Position numbers and translations under genes: made by a program. A stretch of DNA of 13,753 nt from an uncultured Erysipelotrichaceae bacterium (GTDB lineage Bacteria; Bacillota_I; Bacilli_A; RF39; UBA660). Location: positions 1 to 13,753 of the forward strand of contig CADBMO010000105.1 in assembly GCA_902795755.1 (NCBI GenBank), read 5' to 3'. Positions 5,522-12,035 of the stretch are shown one piece after another. Below the pieces are notes generated by a model. That model saw only the letters and a program-made list of their open reading frames with translations, ran no database searches and was not told the DNA's origin. Positions within the stretch are counted from its first letter, which is position 1. Each line of letters begins with the position of its first letter.

Positions 5522-7586
5522 ATTGTACTTTAATTAGATCTGAACTATATACTTTTGATTGCATGTCTCGTACGTTAATAACTGCATAGTACTCTTTCTT
5601 TTTATCTAAATTACCCATTTTAAACGATACTTTATGTTTCTTTGGTAGTACCTCAAATAAATAATAATCTTTAGCACTCTTCCAATCAGTTGTATATTTT
5701 CCATTTTCATCTAATATATAATATCTAAAATTAGTAAATTGAACTGAGTTCCAATCTTTTAATTGCCATAGTATTTTAGTACTTTGTGGTAAATCTCCAC
5801 TGCTATCAGATGGTACAATTCCTAGTTCATTTACCTTGTTATTTTTAATCATAAGTCTTAACCATCCGCTTGAGCTTTCAAAGTTCTCGCTCATAAGACC
5901 ATCTGCACCATATTTCATTGTAACAACTGGTGCATAATATAAGCTTCCTTTGTTAGTATCTTTTACATGAATAATAGTGGTAGTACCTTTATCCTTATTA
6001 TCATATACATATAAAACCTTTTTATTATACTGAGAAACTAATTTATTTCCAACACGTTTAAAATTAGTGTTTCTGTACACTGGAGTATAAGTTCCGTCAT
6101 CATTTTTTTCGAAGATTACATAGTATGCCTTACTATAATTTTTCATTTGTTCATTTGTTAATTCAATTGATAAACTATTATTATCATAAGATGTTTTATT
6201 AGATACAAAATCCCATGATGTTCTACTTTCTCCTTTTTGTATAGCTTGAAATGACGATATAAATTTATAATAGCTTTCAAATGATCCAAAATCCTTATAC
6301 ATATCAAGGAAACGTTTTGCATAAGCCTGATTAGTATATGGAAAATATATTGTTAATCCCTTCGCTTTTGATAAATTTGATTTATTATAAACAATCGTTT
6401 TTTCTATATCTTTTGCTAAATTCTTAAATTCACTATCACCATAGTATTCAAGAAAATCAACTATATCTATTAAATCAAGACTTTGTTCTGGAGTGCTTTT
6501 ACCAAATTCTAAAGATGATATCCTACTTCTAGCCACGCTTTCATATTTAGTAGATATTTGCGCATTTAACGATGAGAAAACACTATTAAGTTTATTTACT
6601 ATTTTAGGCATATCACTTAGTTTTACCATAGACAATGTATATCCATCAAACATTACGTTTTGTGAATCAACATATGCATCTATTATTTTTTTACCTAGTT
6701 TTTCAGTATTTAATTTTGATATATTTGAAAATGCATTATAATCCCAGCCTGCACCAGGTTCTGTTTCTTCTGATGCTATTAGGTAGTTTGAAAACTCACT
6801 TAAATATGATGCAATTTCTATATTCCCCATCAAACATGCATCAAATCCAATAAACTCAAGTTTATTATTACCCTTAAAGTTAGAATCTTTTAAAGCGGCA
6901 TATAATTCTCTTAAAAGCAATCTATCTTCAAAAAGCTCATCTGGTCCATAACCAACTATTGGGCCACCACCATGATCCCAAAATATCAAAGAATAATTAT
7001 TTGACTTTGTATTACTTTGTACGTATTTAATAAACGTAGATAAGGTATTTACATCACCCATATTACTTTTTTCATAAGATTGTTTTAAAACAAGTTTATG
7101 GTTATTTATAGTATATATATTATTCTTTGTTGAATCAATGGATTGATTAGACCATCTCTTACTACCACCTGCATAAATATATATTTGGGTATTCTTATCT
7201 AGTTTTGCACTCAACATTTCCTGTATATCTTGAGATGCACATCCATATTCTGACTCTAAGTTTGACCCTATCATATATACCATAATTACCCTTTTATTAG
7301 TACCTTCATCTTCATCTGAAATATTATCGGTTTCTACAGGTTCATCGGTTATTTCATATTCAACGCTTTGACCTGGATTATCAGGATTAATAACAACGTT
7401 TGATTTATTAGTGTCAATAGATACCACTATTGCTGCTATTAATAACAATACTGCAACAACTGCTAATAATATTAATATTACTAATCTTTTTTTATTTACT
7501 TTTTTATTATCAACAATATTTGCACCACAATACGGACACGTTTTTGCTCCATTATTTAAAATATTTCCACAATTACTACACTTCAT
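5520..7586 (-). CDS. Zinc-ribbon, membrane-anchored C11 (clostripain-like) cysteine peptidase
   Basis: 688 residues. An N-terminal zinc ribbon has CSNC at 3-6 and CPYC at 17-20. A basic stretch (KKVNKKR) leads into one membrane helix (about 34-57), which predicts a cytoplasmic zinc ribbon and an outside remainder. After a disordered acidic linker (about 60-97) comes the C11 peptidase core: RVIMVYMIGSNLE at 99-111, the catalytic His in WDHGGG (His205) and the catalytic Cys in FDACLMG (Cys251). C11 enzymes cleave after Arg or Lys and often self-process. About 250 further residues (about 440-688) form a beta-rich C-terminal region of unknown role. The ATG at 7586 follows AGGAGGAAGT; the upstream in-frame ATG at 7601 precedes that site and is rejected. 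Single-gene unit, divergent from the M18 aminopeptidase. The cellular substrate is unknown. Confidence 0.92.
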   Translation of the reverse strand: MKCSNCGNILNNGAKTCPYCGANIVDNKKVNKKRLVILILLAVVAVLLLIAAIVVSIDTNKSNVVINPDNPGQSVEYEITDEPVETDNISDEDEGTNKRVIMVYMIGSNLESEYGCASQDIQEMLSAKLDKNTQIYIYAGGSKRWSNQSIDSTKNNIYTINNHKLVLKQSYEKSNMGDVNTLSTFIKYVQSNTKSNNYSLIFWDHGGGPIVGYGPDELFEDRLLLRELYAALKDSNFKGNNKLEFIGFDACLMGNIEIASYLSEFSNYLIASEETEPGAGWDYNAFSNISKLNTEKLGKKIIDAYVDSQNVMFDGYTLSMVKLSDMPKIVNKLNSVFSSLNAQISTKYESVARSRISSLEFGKSTPEQSLDLIDIVDFLEYYGDSEFKNLAKDIEKTIVYNKSNLSKAKGLTIYFPYTNQAYAKRFLDMYKDFGSFESYYKFISSFQAIQKGESRTSWDFVSNKTSYDNNSLSIELTNEQMKNYSKAYYVIFEKNDDGTYTPVYRNTNFKRVGNKLVSQYNKKVLYVYDNKDKGTTTIIHVKDTNKGSLYYAPVVTMKYGADGLMSENFESSSGWLRLMIKNNKVNELGIVPSDSSGDLPQSTKILWQLKDWNSVQFTNFRYYILDENGKYTTDWKSAKDYYLFEVLPKKHKVSFKMGNLDKKKEYYAVINVRDMQSKVYSSDLIKVQ

Positions 7587-7602
7587 ACTTCCTCCTATCA
7601 TA

Positions 7603-7631
7603 ATACTATCAATGGTATTTTAAAAAGTCAA
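7603..7631 (-). promoter_or_regulatory. Promoter of the C11 peptidase gene
   Basis: TTGACT (7626-7631), 17-bp spacer, TAGTAT (7603-7608) with TGA in front, on the minus strand. Transcription would start near 7596, at the AGGAGG site, for a leader of about 10 nt. Confidence 0.75.
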
Positions 7632-7659
7632 CAAAATAATTATAATTATAATATTTTCG

Positions 7660-7668
7660 TGGTATTAT
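7660..7668 (+). promoter_or_regulatory. Extended -10 promoter of the M18 aminopeptidase gene
   Basis: TGG-TATTAT with the hexamer at 7663-7668. The -35 region is unremarkable (TTATAA at 7640-7645). The predicted start near 7675 coincides with the GGAGGT ribosome-binding site, so the leader would be about 10 nt. Confidence 0.55.
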
Positions 7669-7684
7669 ATATATGGAGGTTAAT

Positions 7685-9052
7685 ATGAGCAAAATAATAA
7701 ACGAGAAGAAAAGTGGATGGTTAAAAAAAGATGTAAATAATGAAAAAATTAATAAATATTGTGATAATTATATTGATTTTTTAAATAACTCTAAAACAGA
7801 AAGAGATGCATCTAAAACCATTTTAAAAGTGTTAGAAAAAAATGGCTTTAAAGATTTAAACTCATTAAATAGTATATCAAAAGGTGATAAAGTATACTTT
7901 GTTAATAGAGGAAAAACCATTTATGCTGCAGAAATCGGAAATGATATTATAAATGGATTTAACTTAATTGGGGCACACATTGATTCACCAAGGCTTGATT
8001 TAAAACCAAATCCATTGTATGAAGATATTAATTTAGCCTTATTTAAAACACATTACTATGGTGGTATTAAAAAGTATCAATGGACTACCATTCCACTAGC
8101 ACTACATGGTGTAATAGTTAAACCAAATGGTAAAACAATTGATATATGCATTGGAGAAAACGAAAAAGATCCAATATTTACAATTACTGATTTATTACCA
8201 CATCTTGCGCAAGAACAATATGAAAAAACAATCGGAAAAGCAATTAGTGGTGAAGATTTAAATGTACTAGTTGGATCAATTCCTAATAAAGATGACTCTG
8301 TTAAAGAAAATATCATGTCATTACTTAATGAAAAATATAAAATAGATGAAATGGACTTTTATAGTTCTGAATTAGAGTTAGTGCCTGCGTTTAAAGCTAG
8401 AAGCTTAGGATTTGATAAAAGTATGGTTGCAGCATATGGTCAAGATGATAAAGTATGTGCATTTGATACATTAATGGCACTAACATCATCAAATAAAAAT
8501 AGTAAAACAAAAATAGCTATTTTTGCTGATAAAGAGGAAATTGGAAGTATGGGAAATACTGGTATGTCATCTGATACTTTTGATTATTTTATAAATGAAT
8601 TACTAAATAAAAAAGGAGAAAACGCACCTGGTGCAATAAATAAGGCATACTGTAATTCGATGATGCTTTCTGCTGACGTAGATGGCGGAATAGATCCTAA
8701 TTATCAAAGTGTATCTGAAAAAAACAACGCATCACAAATTGGATATGGTGTAGAATTAAACAAATATACTGGTTCACGTGGCAAATATGATGCGTCCGAT
8801 GCTAGTGCTGAGTTTGTTGCAAAAATTAGAAATATATTTGAATCTAATAAAATTAAGTATCAAGTGTCTGAACTTGGAAAAGTTGACGTTGGTGGCGGTG
8901 GAACAATTGCATATATTCTTGCAAATAAAGGATTAGACGTGATTGATTGTGGTGTTCCGGTAATATCAATGCATTCACCTTATGAAGTTACAAGTAAATT
9001 TGATATTTACGAAGCATATAAAGCATATAAAAGTTTTTATGAAGCAAAATAA
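7685..9052 (+). CDS. M18 family metallo-aminopeptidase
   Basis: 455 residues, the normal length for bacterial M18 enzymes, cytoplasmic (no signal). M18 peptidases are two-metal aminopeptidases of large dodecamers that recycle peptides, often preferring acidic N-termini. Visible landmarks: GAHIDSPRLDLKP (97-109) with metal ligand His98; QDDKVCAFD (253-261) with a bridging Asp; ADKEEIGSMGNTG (281-293) with the catalytic Glu pair; SADVDGGIDPNY (329-340); SGK-like SRGKYDASDASAEF (364-377); and the final ISMHSPYE (427-434) with metal ligand His430. I chose the ATG at 7685, 5 nt after GGAGG; the in-frame ATG at 7673 overlaps that site. It stands alone between a divergent peptidase and a bidirectional terminator. 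Whether it prefers Asp/Glu cannot be read from the sequence, so I give no gene symbol. Confidence 0.95.
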   Translation: MSKIINEKKSGWLKKDVNNEKINKYCDNYIDFLNNSKTERDASKTILKVLEKNGFKDLNSLNSISKGDKVYFVNRGKTIYAAEIGNDIINGFNLIGAHIDSPRLDLKPNPLYEDINLALFKTHYYGGIKKYQWTTIPLALHGVIVKPNGKTIDICIGENEKDPIFTITDLLPHLAQEQYEKTIGKAISGEDLNVLVGSIPNKDDSVKENIMSLLNEKYKIDEMDFYSSELELVPAFKARSLGFDKSMVAAYGQDDKVCAFDTLMALTSSNKNSKTKIAIFADKEEIGSMGNTGMSSDTFDYFINELLNKKGENAPGAINKAYCNSMMLSADVDGGIDPNYQSVSEKNNASQIGYGVELNKYTGSRGKYDASDASAEFVAKIRNIFESNKIKYQVSELGKVDVGGGGTIAYILANKGLDVIDCGVPVISMHSPYEVTSKFDIYEAYKAYKSFYEAK

Positions 9053-9077
9053 AAAACTGGTTAAAGCCAGTTTTTTT
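9051..9077. terminator. Bidirectional terminator between convergent genes
   Basis: AAAAAACTGG (9051-9060) and CCAGTTTTTT (9067-9076) pair perfectly around TTAAAG, with A and T runs on both sides. It serves the M18 gene on plus and the PLD-like gene on minus; both stop codons overlap it. Confidence 0.92.
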
Positions 9078-9630
9078 ATATTTCTTTTGATATATCCCAT
9101 ATTTTATTAAATTCATGTATTAATTCAATTGCCTTAGTGTTATCGATGCTGTATATCACAAACTTTGATTTAGTAAAGTGTTTAACATTTCCCATTTCAA
9201 ATTCAACGGGTGCATATATTACAACATCATCTAAAATAATTATTCTTTTTAGTTGCTGAAAATCATATTTTCTAAAACAAGTAAGATAATCAGTGTATCT
9301 TTCTTTAACACTACCAATTACTTTGTTTAAGTCTTCTTCAAAATTATCATTATCTTGAGCTATTTTTAATATACTAGAACTTGCTTTATCACTTAAAAAC
9401 AAACATTTAAAATCCAACTTATTTTCAAGTAATTCTTTTAACTTTGTATTGTTTCTAGTAAATAACTTTCTATTTTTACGCCCAAAAATATATAATCTTT
9501 CTTTTACTGCTGATAATATAGCATTATAAAATTCATATGTTTCATACCCTTCATCAAATAAAACCTCGTTATCGTTTCCCCCAACAGGTTTTATTCCCTC
9601 GTTTGCTAAAGCTATTAAAACTTCTTTCAT
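9076..9630 (-). CDS. Degenerate phospholipase-D-like protein, function unknown
   Basis: 184 residues, soluble. The pattern fits one half of a PLD-like fold. It has an N-terminal strand-helix with 'AILSAVKERLYIFGRKNRK' (about 37-55) and a central segment 'LDFKCLFLSDKA' (72-83). Then comes 'QQLKRIIILDDVVIYAP' (125-141), where active PLDs have HxKxxxxD. The end 'AIELIHEFNKIWD' (167-179) resembles the F..xW helix that closes many PLD domains. The catalytic His is absent: Gln or Leu stands near its place and the Asp is out of register, so a nuclease or lipase role is unlikely. A binding or sensor role is possible (inference). The ATG at 9630 lies 6 nt after AAGAGGTG; the in-frame GTG at 9639 is inside that site. 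Single-gene unit with an extended -10. The fold call is tentative. Confidence 0.75.
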   Translation of the reverse strand: MKEVLIALANEGIKPVGGNDNEVLFDEGYETYEFYNAILSAVKERLYIFGRKNRKLFTRNNTKLKELLENKLDFKCLFLSDKASSSILKIAQDNDNFEEDLNKVIGSVKERYTDYLTCFRKYDFQQLKRIIILDDVVIYAPVEFEMGNVKHFTKSKFVIYSIDNTKAIELIHEFNKIWDISKEI

Positions 9631-9650
9631 ACGTTTCACCTCTTGTATTT

Positions 9651-9659
9651 AGTATATCA
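9651..9659 (-). promoter_or_regulatory. Extended -10 promoter of the PLD-like gene
   Basis: TGA-TATACT on the minus strand (hexamer 9651-9656). No convincing -35 is seen at 16-18 bp. The predicted leader is about 14 nt. The rest of the gap to 9810 is A/T-rich, with one weak inverted repeat (about 9731-9760). Confidence 0.5.
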
Positions 9660-9810
9660 TATATTTTTATTTAAGTATATTTACCAATATAATTTTTCTT
9701 TAAACCTTTAAAATACCAACATCAAAAAAAGTAAAATACTTATTTTTTATGAGTTTTATAAAAACAATTTATAAACAAATTAATATACTATTATGAAGGG
9801 AGTGTTTTTT

Positions 9811-9954
9811 ATGTATTCATATCCAGTTTATCCACAGTATTACCAAAACGATAACAATAGTTGGATTTGGATAATTATAGTAATTGCGATTTTATTCTTC
9901 TTATTCTGGGGTTTTGGAAATAATAATAATCATTGCAACAATCATTGGAAATAA
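9811..9954 (+). CDS. 47-residue single-pass membrane protein (YjcZ-like size and shape)
   Basis: A small gene. A Tyr/Pro-rich N-terminus (MYSYPVYPQYYQNDNN) leads to one membrane helix (about 19-35, WIWIIIVIAILFFLFWG) and an Asn-rich tail with HCNNHWK. The ribosome site GAAGGGAGTG ends 6 nt before the ATG and a strong terminator begins at the stop codon, so this is very likely a real gene. Size and layout (aromatic head, one helix, short polar tail) resemble the small YjcZ-type sporulation proteins of Bacilli, but the Gly-rich signature of that family is missing. The His/Cys pattern of the tail could bind a metal (speculation). No convincing -35/-10 pair with normal spacing was found upstream, leaving open an alternative sigma factor. 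Confidence 0.82.
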   Translation: MYSYPVYPQYYQNDNNSWIWIIIVIAILFFLFWGFGNNNNHCNNHWK

Positions 9955-9977
9955 AAAAGACTTTAAAGTCTTTTTTT
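9953..9977 (+). terminator. Terminator of the 47-residue protein gene
   Basis: AAAAAAGAC (9953-9961) and GTCTTTTTT (9968-9976) pair perfectly around TTTAAA, with a T run to 9977. The gene's TAA stop (9952-9954) runs into the left arm. Confidence 0.9.
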
Positions 9978-10012
9978 GTTTACATAAATATTAACACTTA
10001 ACAAAAAGAATC

Positions 10013-10041
10013 TTGCACTAAAATACTTAAATATTTATAAT
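10013..10041 (+). promoter_or_regulatory. Promoter of the 37-residue gene
   Basis: TTGCAC (10013-10018), exact 17-bp spacer, perfect TATAAT (10036-10041). Transcription would begin near 10048, just before AAGGAAGCAAGG. It is one of the few promoters here without TGn, but has a good -35. Confidence 0.75.
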
Positions 10042-10068
10042 TATATTATAAGGAAGCAAGGTTATAAT

Positions 10069-10182
10069 ATGATTATAAATAGTAGAGATGGCGATTGCTC
10101 AATATATCATTTTATAAGAATAGTAACTGGTGATGATGGTTACACAAAAGAAATGATTGAAGGAAAAAAAGTAATAAAATAA
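10069..10182 (+). CDS. 37-residue soluble microprotein, unknown
   Basis: A 37-codon frame beginning MIINSRDGDCSIYHFIR and ending with a basic EGKKVIK tail. Three signals support it: a consensus promoter at 10013-10041, Shine-Dalgarno-like AAGGAAG and AAGG upstream of the ATG, and a U-tailed hairpin starting 3 nt after the stop. It is mixed acidic/basic, has one Cys and no membrane segment. I recognise no family. The transcript would be only about 165 nt, so a small regulatory RNA that happens to contain a frame is a real alternative. Confidence 0.6.
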   Translation: MIINSRDGDCSIYHFIRIVTGDDGYTKEMIEGKKVIK

Positions 10183-10184
10183 AT

Positions 10185-10216
10185 AAAAACAATAAGTAAT
10201 ACTTATTGTTTTTTTA
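10185..10216. terminator. Bidirectional terminator
   Basis: CAATAAGT (10190-10197) and ACTTATTG (10201-10208) pair around AAT, flanked by AAAAA on the left and a seven-T run (10209-10215) on the right. It ends the 37-codon transcript on plus and the nucleotidyltransferase operon on minus, whose stop codon (10203-10205) lies inside the stem. Confidence 0.9.
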
Positions 10217-10580
10217 TTATACTTTCTAATCTATTAATGATCATCTGATCCTTTTTTCTATTTAATCCTTTTTTAATTTCCAAACATTTTTTTAAATTCA
10301 TACACTTATAACCATTAATAATTACTATATCATTTGGATAGTATAAATTGTAGCTTATATCGAAGCAATCCTTAGACTTAATTTCAATATTAAAAGCTCC
10401 GTTTTTTATGGGCCAATCAATACTATTATAAAAATCAACATCACACGATAAATCAATATCATGAGTTTCATTTATAACACCCTGTAACACGAGTGAGGCA
10501 CCTGATAATATTATTACTTTATCAAAATCTAATTCTTCTTTAAAGGAATCTAATTTTTTTAATATTAAATTTTTATTCAA
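10203..10580 (-). CDS. Small nucleotidyltransferase-fold protein
   Basis: 125 residues. The core motif of the polymerase-beta-like nucleotidyltransferase fold is visible: 'ILSGASLVLQG' (24-34) with the Gly-Ser helix, then 'THDIDLSCD' (39-47) with the paired metal-binding Asp41 and Asp43. A beta strand 'AFNIEIKSKD' follows, then a C-terminal helix 'LKKCLEIKKGLNRKKDQMI' with the Lys/Arg-Lys-Asp ending common in AbiEii-, DUF6036- and antibiotic-nucleotidyltransferase-like members. Its transferred group and target are unknown. The best start is a TTG at 10580, 7 nt after AAAGAGGT; the in-frame ATG at 10622 would overlap the upstream gene and has no ribosome site. It lies 13 nt behind the 303-residue gene and is its operon partner. 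Possible roles include a toxin-like or RNA/protein-modifying enzyme; none is proved. Confidence 0.82.
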   Translation of the reverse strand: MNKNLILKKLDSFKEELDFDKVIILSGASLVLQGVINETHDIDLSCDVDFYNSIDWPIKNGAFNIEIKSKDCFDISYNLYYPNDIVIINGYKCMNLKKCLEIKKGLNRKKDQMIINRLESIIKKQ

Positions 10581-10593
10581 AATGATTACCTCT

Positions 10594-11505
10594 TTATTTC
10601 TTAAATGGGTTCCCCATTTCATCTAATTCTTGTTTTTTACTATCACTAATTGGCATTATCCCTTTAACTTTATTGTTTTCATCATCTTTGTAATCAAAAA
10701 CAACAGCACTTTTTTGCCCTTCAGAGGAAATAATATTAAACGTTTTAAGAAAGTTTTCTTCATTAACGTTAAAAGGGACTAAATATAATTCACCCAATTC
10801 CTCCTTTGATAAGCCAGATACTAACTTACTTCTTTTTGAAGATAAAATACTATAAATATCAAGCATATCAAATGAAATATCAGTGAGTTTAGCTTTATCG
10901 CGTTTTTTAACTAAACTATCTAAATCATACAATAATTTCAAATATGCTTGTTCTTCTGTTATTCCTTTATATTTTTTTAAATGTTTATATTGATCACTTA
11001 ATATATCTGCATCTTCTAACTTAACTATTACCTCATCATTATTTAATAGTGCATACTCAATACTCTTTTTTCTAGCTATATTTTTAATTCTAATTGCTCT
11101 AATTAATCCCATAATAGATTTTAATACTTCTTCGTCAAGTTTATTATTATTTATTTTACTTAAAATATTACCCTCTTTATATTCCTTTAACTTTCTTTTC
11201 AAAAAAACTTTTTCACTAATAATGTAGCCATTTTGCATATGTTCAACAAAATCAGGTATTACATCAGCCATTTTTACAAAATCATCTTCACTTGATATTT
11301 TAATAGTACACATATATAGTTTCGATTCAAAATATTTTCTGCTACAAATTAACTCTCCAGCAGAATAAAATCTGTTTTTTACACGGTCAACAAAAAACTG
11401 ACTTGTATCATCCACTATTGATTCATAATCATCAGTAAATCCATCATAGTTAAACAAATCTAATCCAGATTTTTCTTTCCATTCTTTAACTTTTAAGTAT
11501 TCCAT
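10594..11505 (-). CDS. 303-residue soluble protein, unknown, partner of the nucleotidyltransferase
   Basis: No signal peptide or membrane helix. Residues 1-110 look mixed alpha/beta (EYLKVKEWKEKSGLDLFNY at the start). Residues 110-235 are mostly charged helix, including LIRAIRIKNIARKKSIEYALL. Residues 235-303 end with a small beta-rich part (YLVPFNVNEENF, SAVVFDYKDDENNKVKGIM). I recognise no family. It does not look like the AbiEi antitoxin (no winged helix seen) or a HEPN protein (no RxxxxH noted). The ATG at 11505 follows AGAGGT by 5 nt. It is the first gene of an operon with the small nucleotidyltransferase and is read from a promoter just downstream of the tmRNA terminator. Such a position next to ssrA is typical of horizontally acquired genes, but base use here matches the neighbours. 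Confidence 0.82.
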   Translation of the reverse strand: MEYLKVKEWKEKSGLDLFNYDGFTDDYESIVDDTSQFFVDRVKNRFYSAGELICSRKYFESKLYMCTIKISSEDDFVKMADVIPDFVEHMQNGYIISEKVFLKRKLKEYKEGNILSKINNNKLDEEVLKSIMGLIRAIRIKNIARKKSIEYALLNNDEVIVKLEDADILSDQYKHLKKYKGITEEQAYLKLLYDLDSLVKKRDKAKLTDISFDMLDIYSILSSKRSKLVSGLSKEELGELYLVPFNVNEENFLKTFNIISSEGQKSAVVFDYKDDENNKVKGIMPISDSKKQELDEMGNPFKK

Positions 11506-11522
11506 ATCAAACCTCTATAATT

Positions 11523-11531
11523 ATTATAACA
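11523..11531 (-). promoter_or_regulatory. Extended -10 promoter of the 303-residue/nucleotidyltransferase operon
   Basis: TGT-TATAAT on the minus strand (hexamer 11523-11528). Its -35 region would fall inside the tmRNA terminator and is poor. The predicted leader is about 11 nt. Confidence 0.6.
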
Positions 11532-11537
11532 TAATAA

Positions 11538-11562
11538 ATAAAAAAAGAACTACATGTTCTTT
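11538..11562 (-). terminator. Terminator of ssrA
   Basis: AAAGAAC (11556-11562 read in reverse) and GTTCTTT (11544-11550) form a 7-bp stem around a five-base loop. On the minus strand a run of seven T follows, about 10 nt beyond the CCA end of the tmRNA. Confidence 0.85.
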
Positions 11563-11572
11563 AATTGCATAT

Positions 11573-11943
11573 TGGTGGAGCTGACGAGATTTGAACTCGT
11601 GTCCGAGGTAAAATCCATAGTAGCGTCTACAAGTTTAGTTAACGATTATGATTTAGTTAAATGATAAAGGTAGTTAACTTACCCACCAAATAACGAGTTT
11701 AGATAATATTCGTTACTTTATCCTAAACAAATAAAGCAATATAGTTTACTATGATTTGATCCTCTTAAAAAGTCCGTAAACAAGAGCAATTTAAGAAGAG
11801 CTTACGATATTAATTAAGCAAACGCATAAGCGTTTGTGTAAGCATTATAATTATTGTTGTTATTTATTTTTGTTTGTATTTTAAGATTACCATCTACTTG
11901 CAGCTAATAATTCATCTATCCCGTCGAAACCAATAACAGCCCC
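11573..11943 (-). ncRNA. ssrA: tmRNA (ssrA)
   Basis: 371-nt transfer-messenger RNA that frees stalled ribosomes and tags the unfinished protein for destruction. The ends form the Ala-tRNA-like domain: 5' GGGGCTG pairs with 3' CAGCTCC (one G.U), followed by ACCA. The T arm is ACGAG-TTCAAAT-CTCGT, and the conserved GGTTTCGACGG lies near the 5' end. The tag frame ends at a TAA (11814-11816) and reads ...NNNNYNAYTNAYAFA. The resume codon is not certain; AAC at 11859-11861, after AAATAAC, is plausible and would give a 15-residue tag. The -YAFA end, instead of the common -ALAA, resembles Mollicute tags. smpB, its protein partner, lies 1.4 kb away. It has its own promoter and terminator. Confidence 0.97.
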
Positions 11944-11962
11944 AAAAATCAATAACATTGAT

Positions 11963-11990
11963 ATTATAGCACAAATATTTATTTTTTCAA
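11963..11990 (-). promoter_or_regulatory. Promoter of ssrA
   Basis: TTGAAA (11985-11990), 16-bp spacer, perfect TATAAT (11963-11968) with TGC in front, on the minus strand: the strongest-looking promoter here, fitting an abundant RNA. The precursor would carry about 12 nt before the mature 5' end. A palindrome ATCAAT-GTT-ATTGAT (11948-11962) sits between the -10 and the mature end. Confidence 0.85.
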
Positions 11991-12019
11991 TTGTTTAATT
12001 TTGTCATATGATGTATAAT
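11991..12019 (+). promoter_or_regulatory. Promoter of the phosphodiester glycosidase gene
   Basis: TTGTTT (11991-11996), 17-bp spacer, perfect TATAAT (12014-12019). Its -35 directly abuts the ssrA -35. A start near 12026 lies downstream of the ATG at 12018, which supports using the ATG at 12036 instead. Confidence 0.65.
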
Positions 12020-12035
12020 GGATAATGGTGATAAT

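Noticed and set aside
6493..6853. Two plus-strand frames opposite the C11 peptidase
   Set aside because: They lie inside a gene with clear catalytic motifs, lack start signals, and have no recognisable features.
9076..9630. Active phospholipase D/nuclease
   Set aside because: No HxKxxxxD motif is present; only the general fold pattern remains.
11573..11943. Mobile-element attachment duplication at the ssrA 3' end
   Set aside because: I looked for a second copy of the tmRNA T-arm/3' end sequence between 9000 and 11570 and saw none, and there is no integrase gene. Island insertion is therefore not supported within the window.
12018..12035. ATG at 12018 as start of the glycosidase gene
   Set aside because: It overlaps the last bases of a perfect TATAAT and precedes the predicted transcription start; the ATG at 12036 has a GGTG ribosome site.
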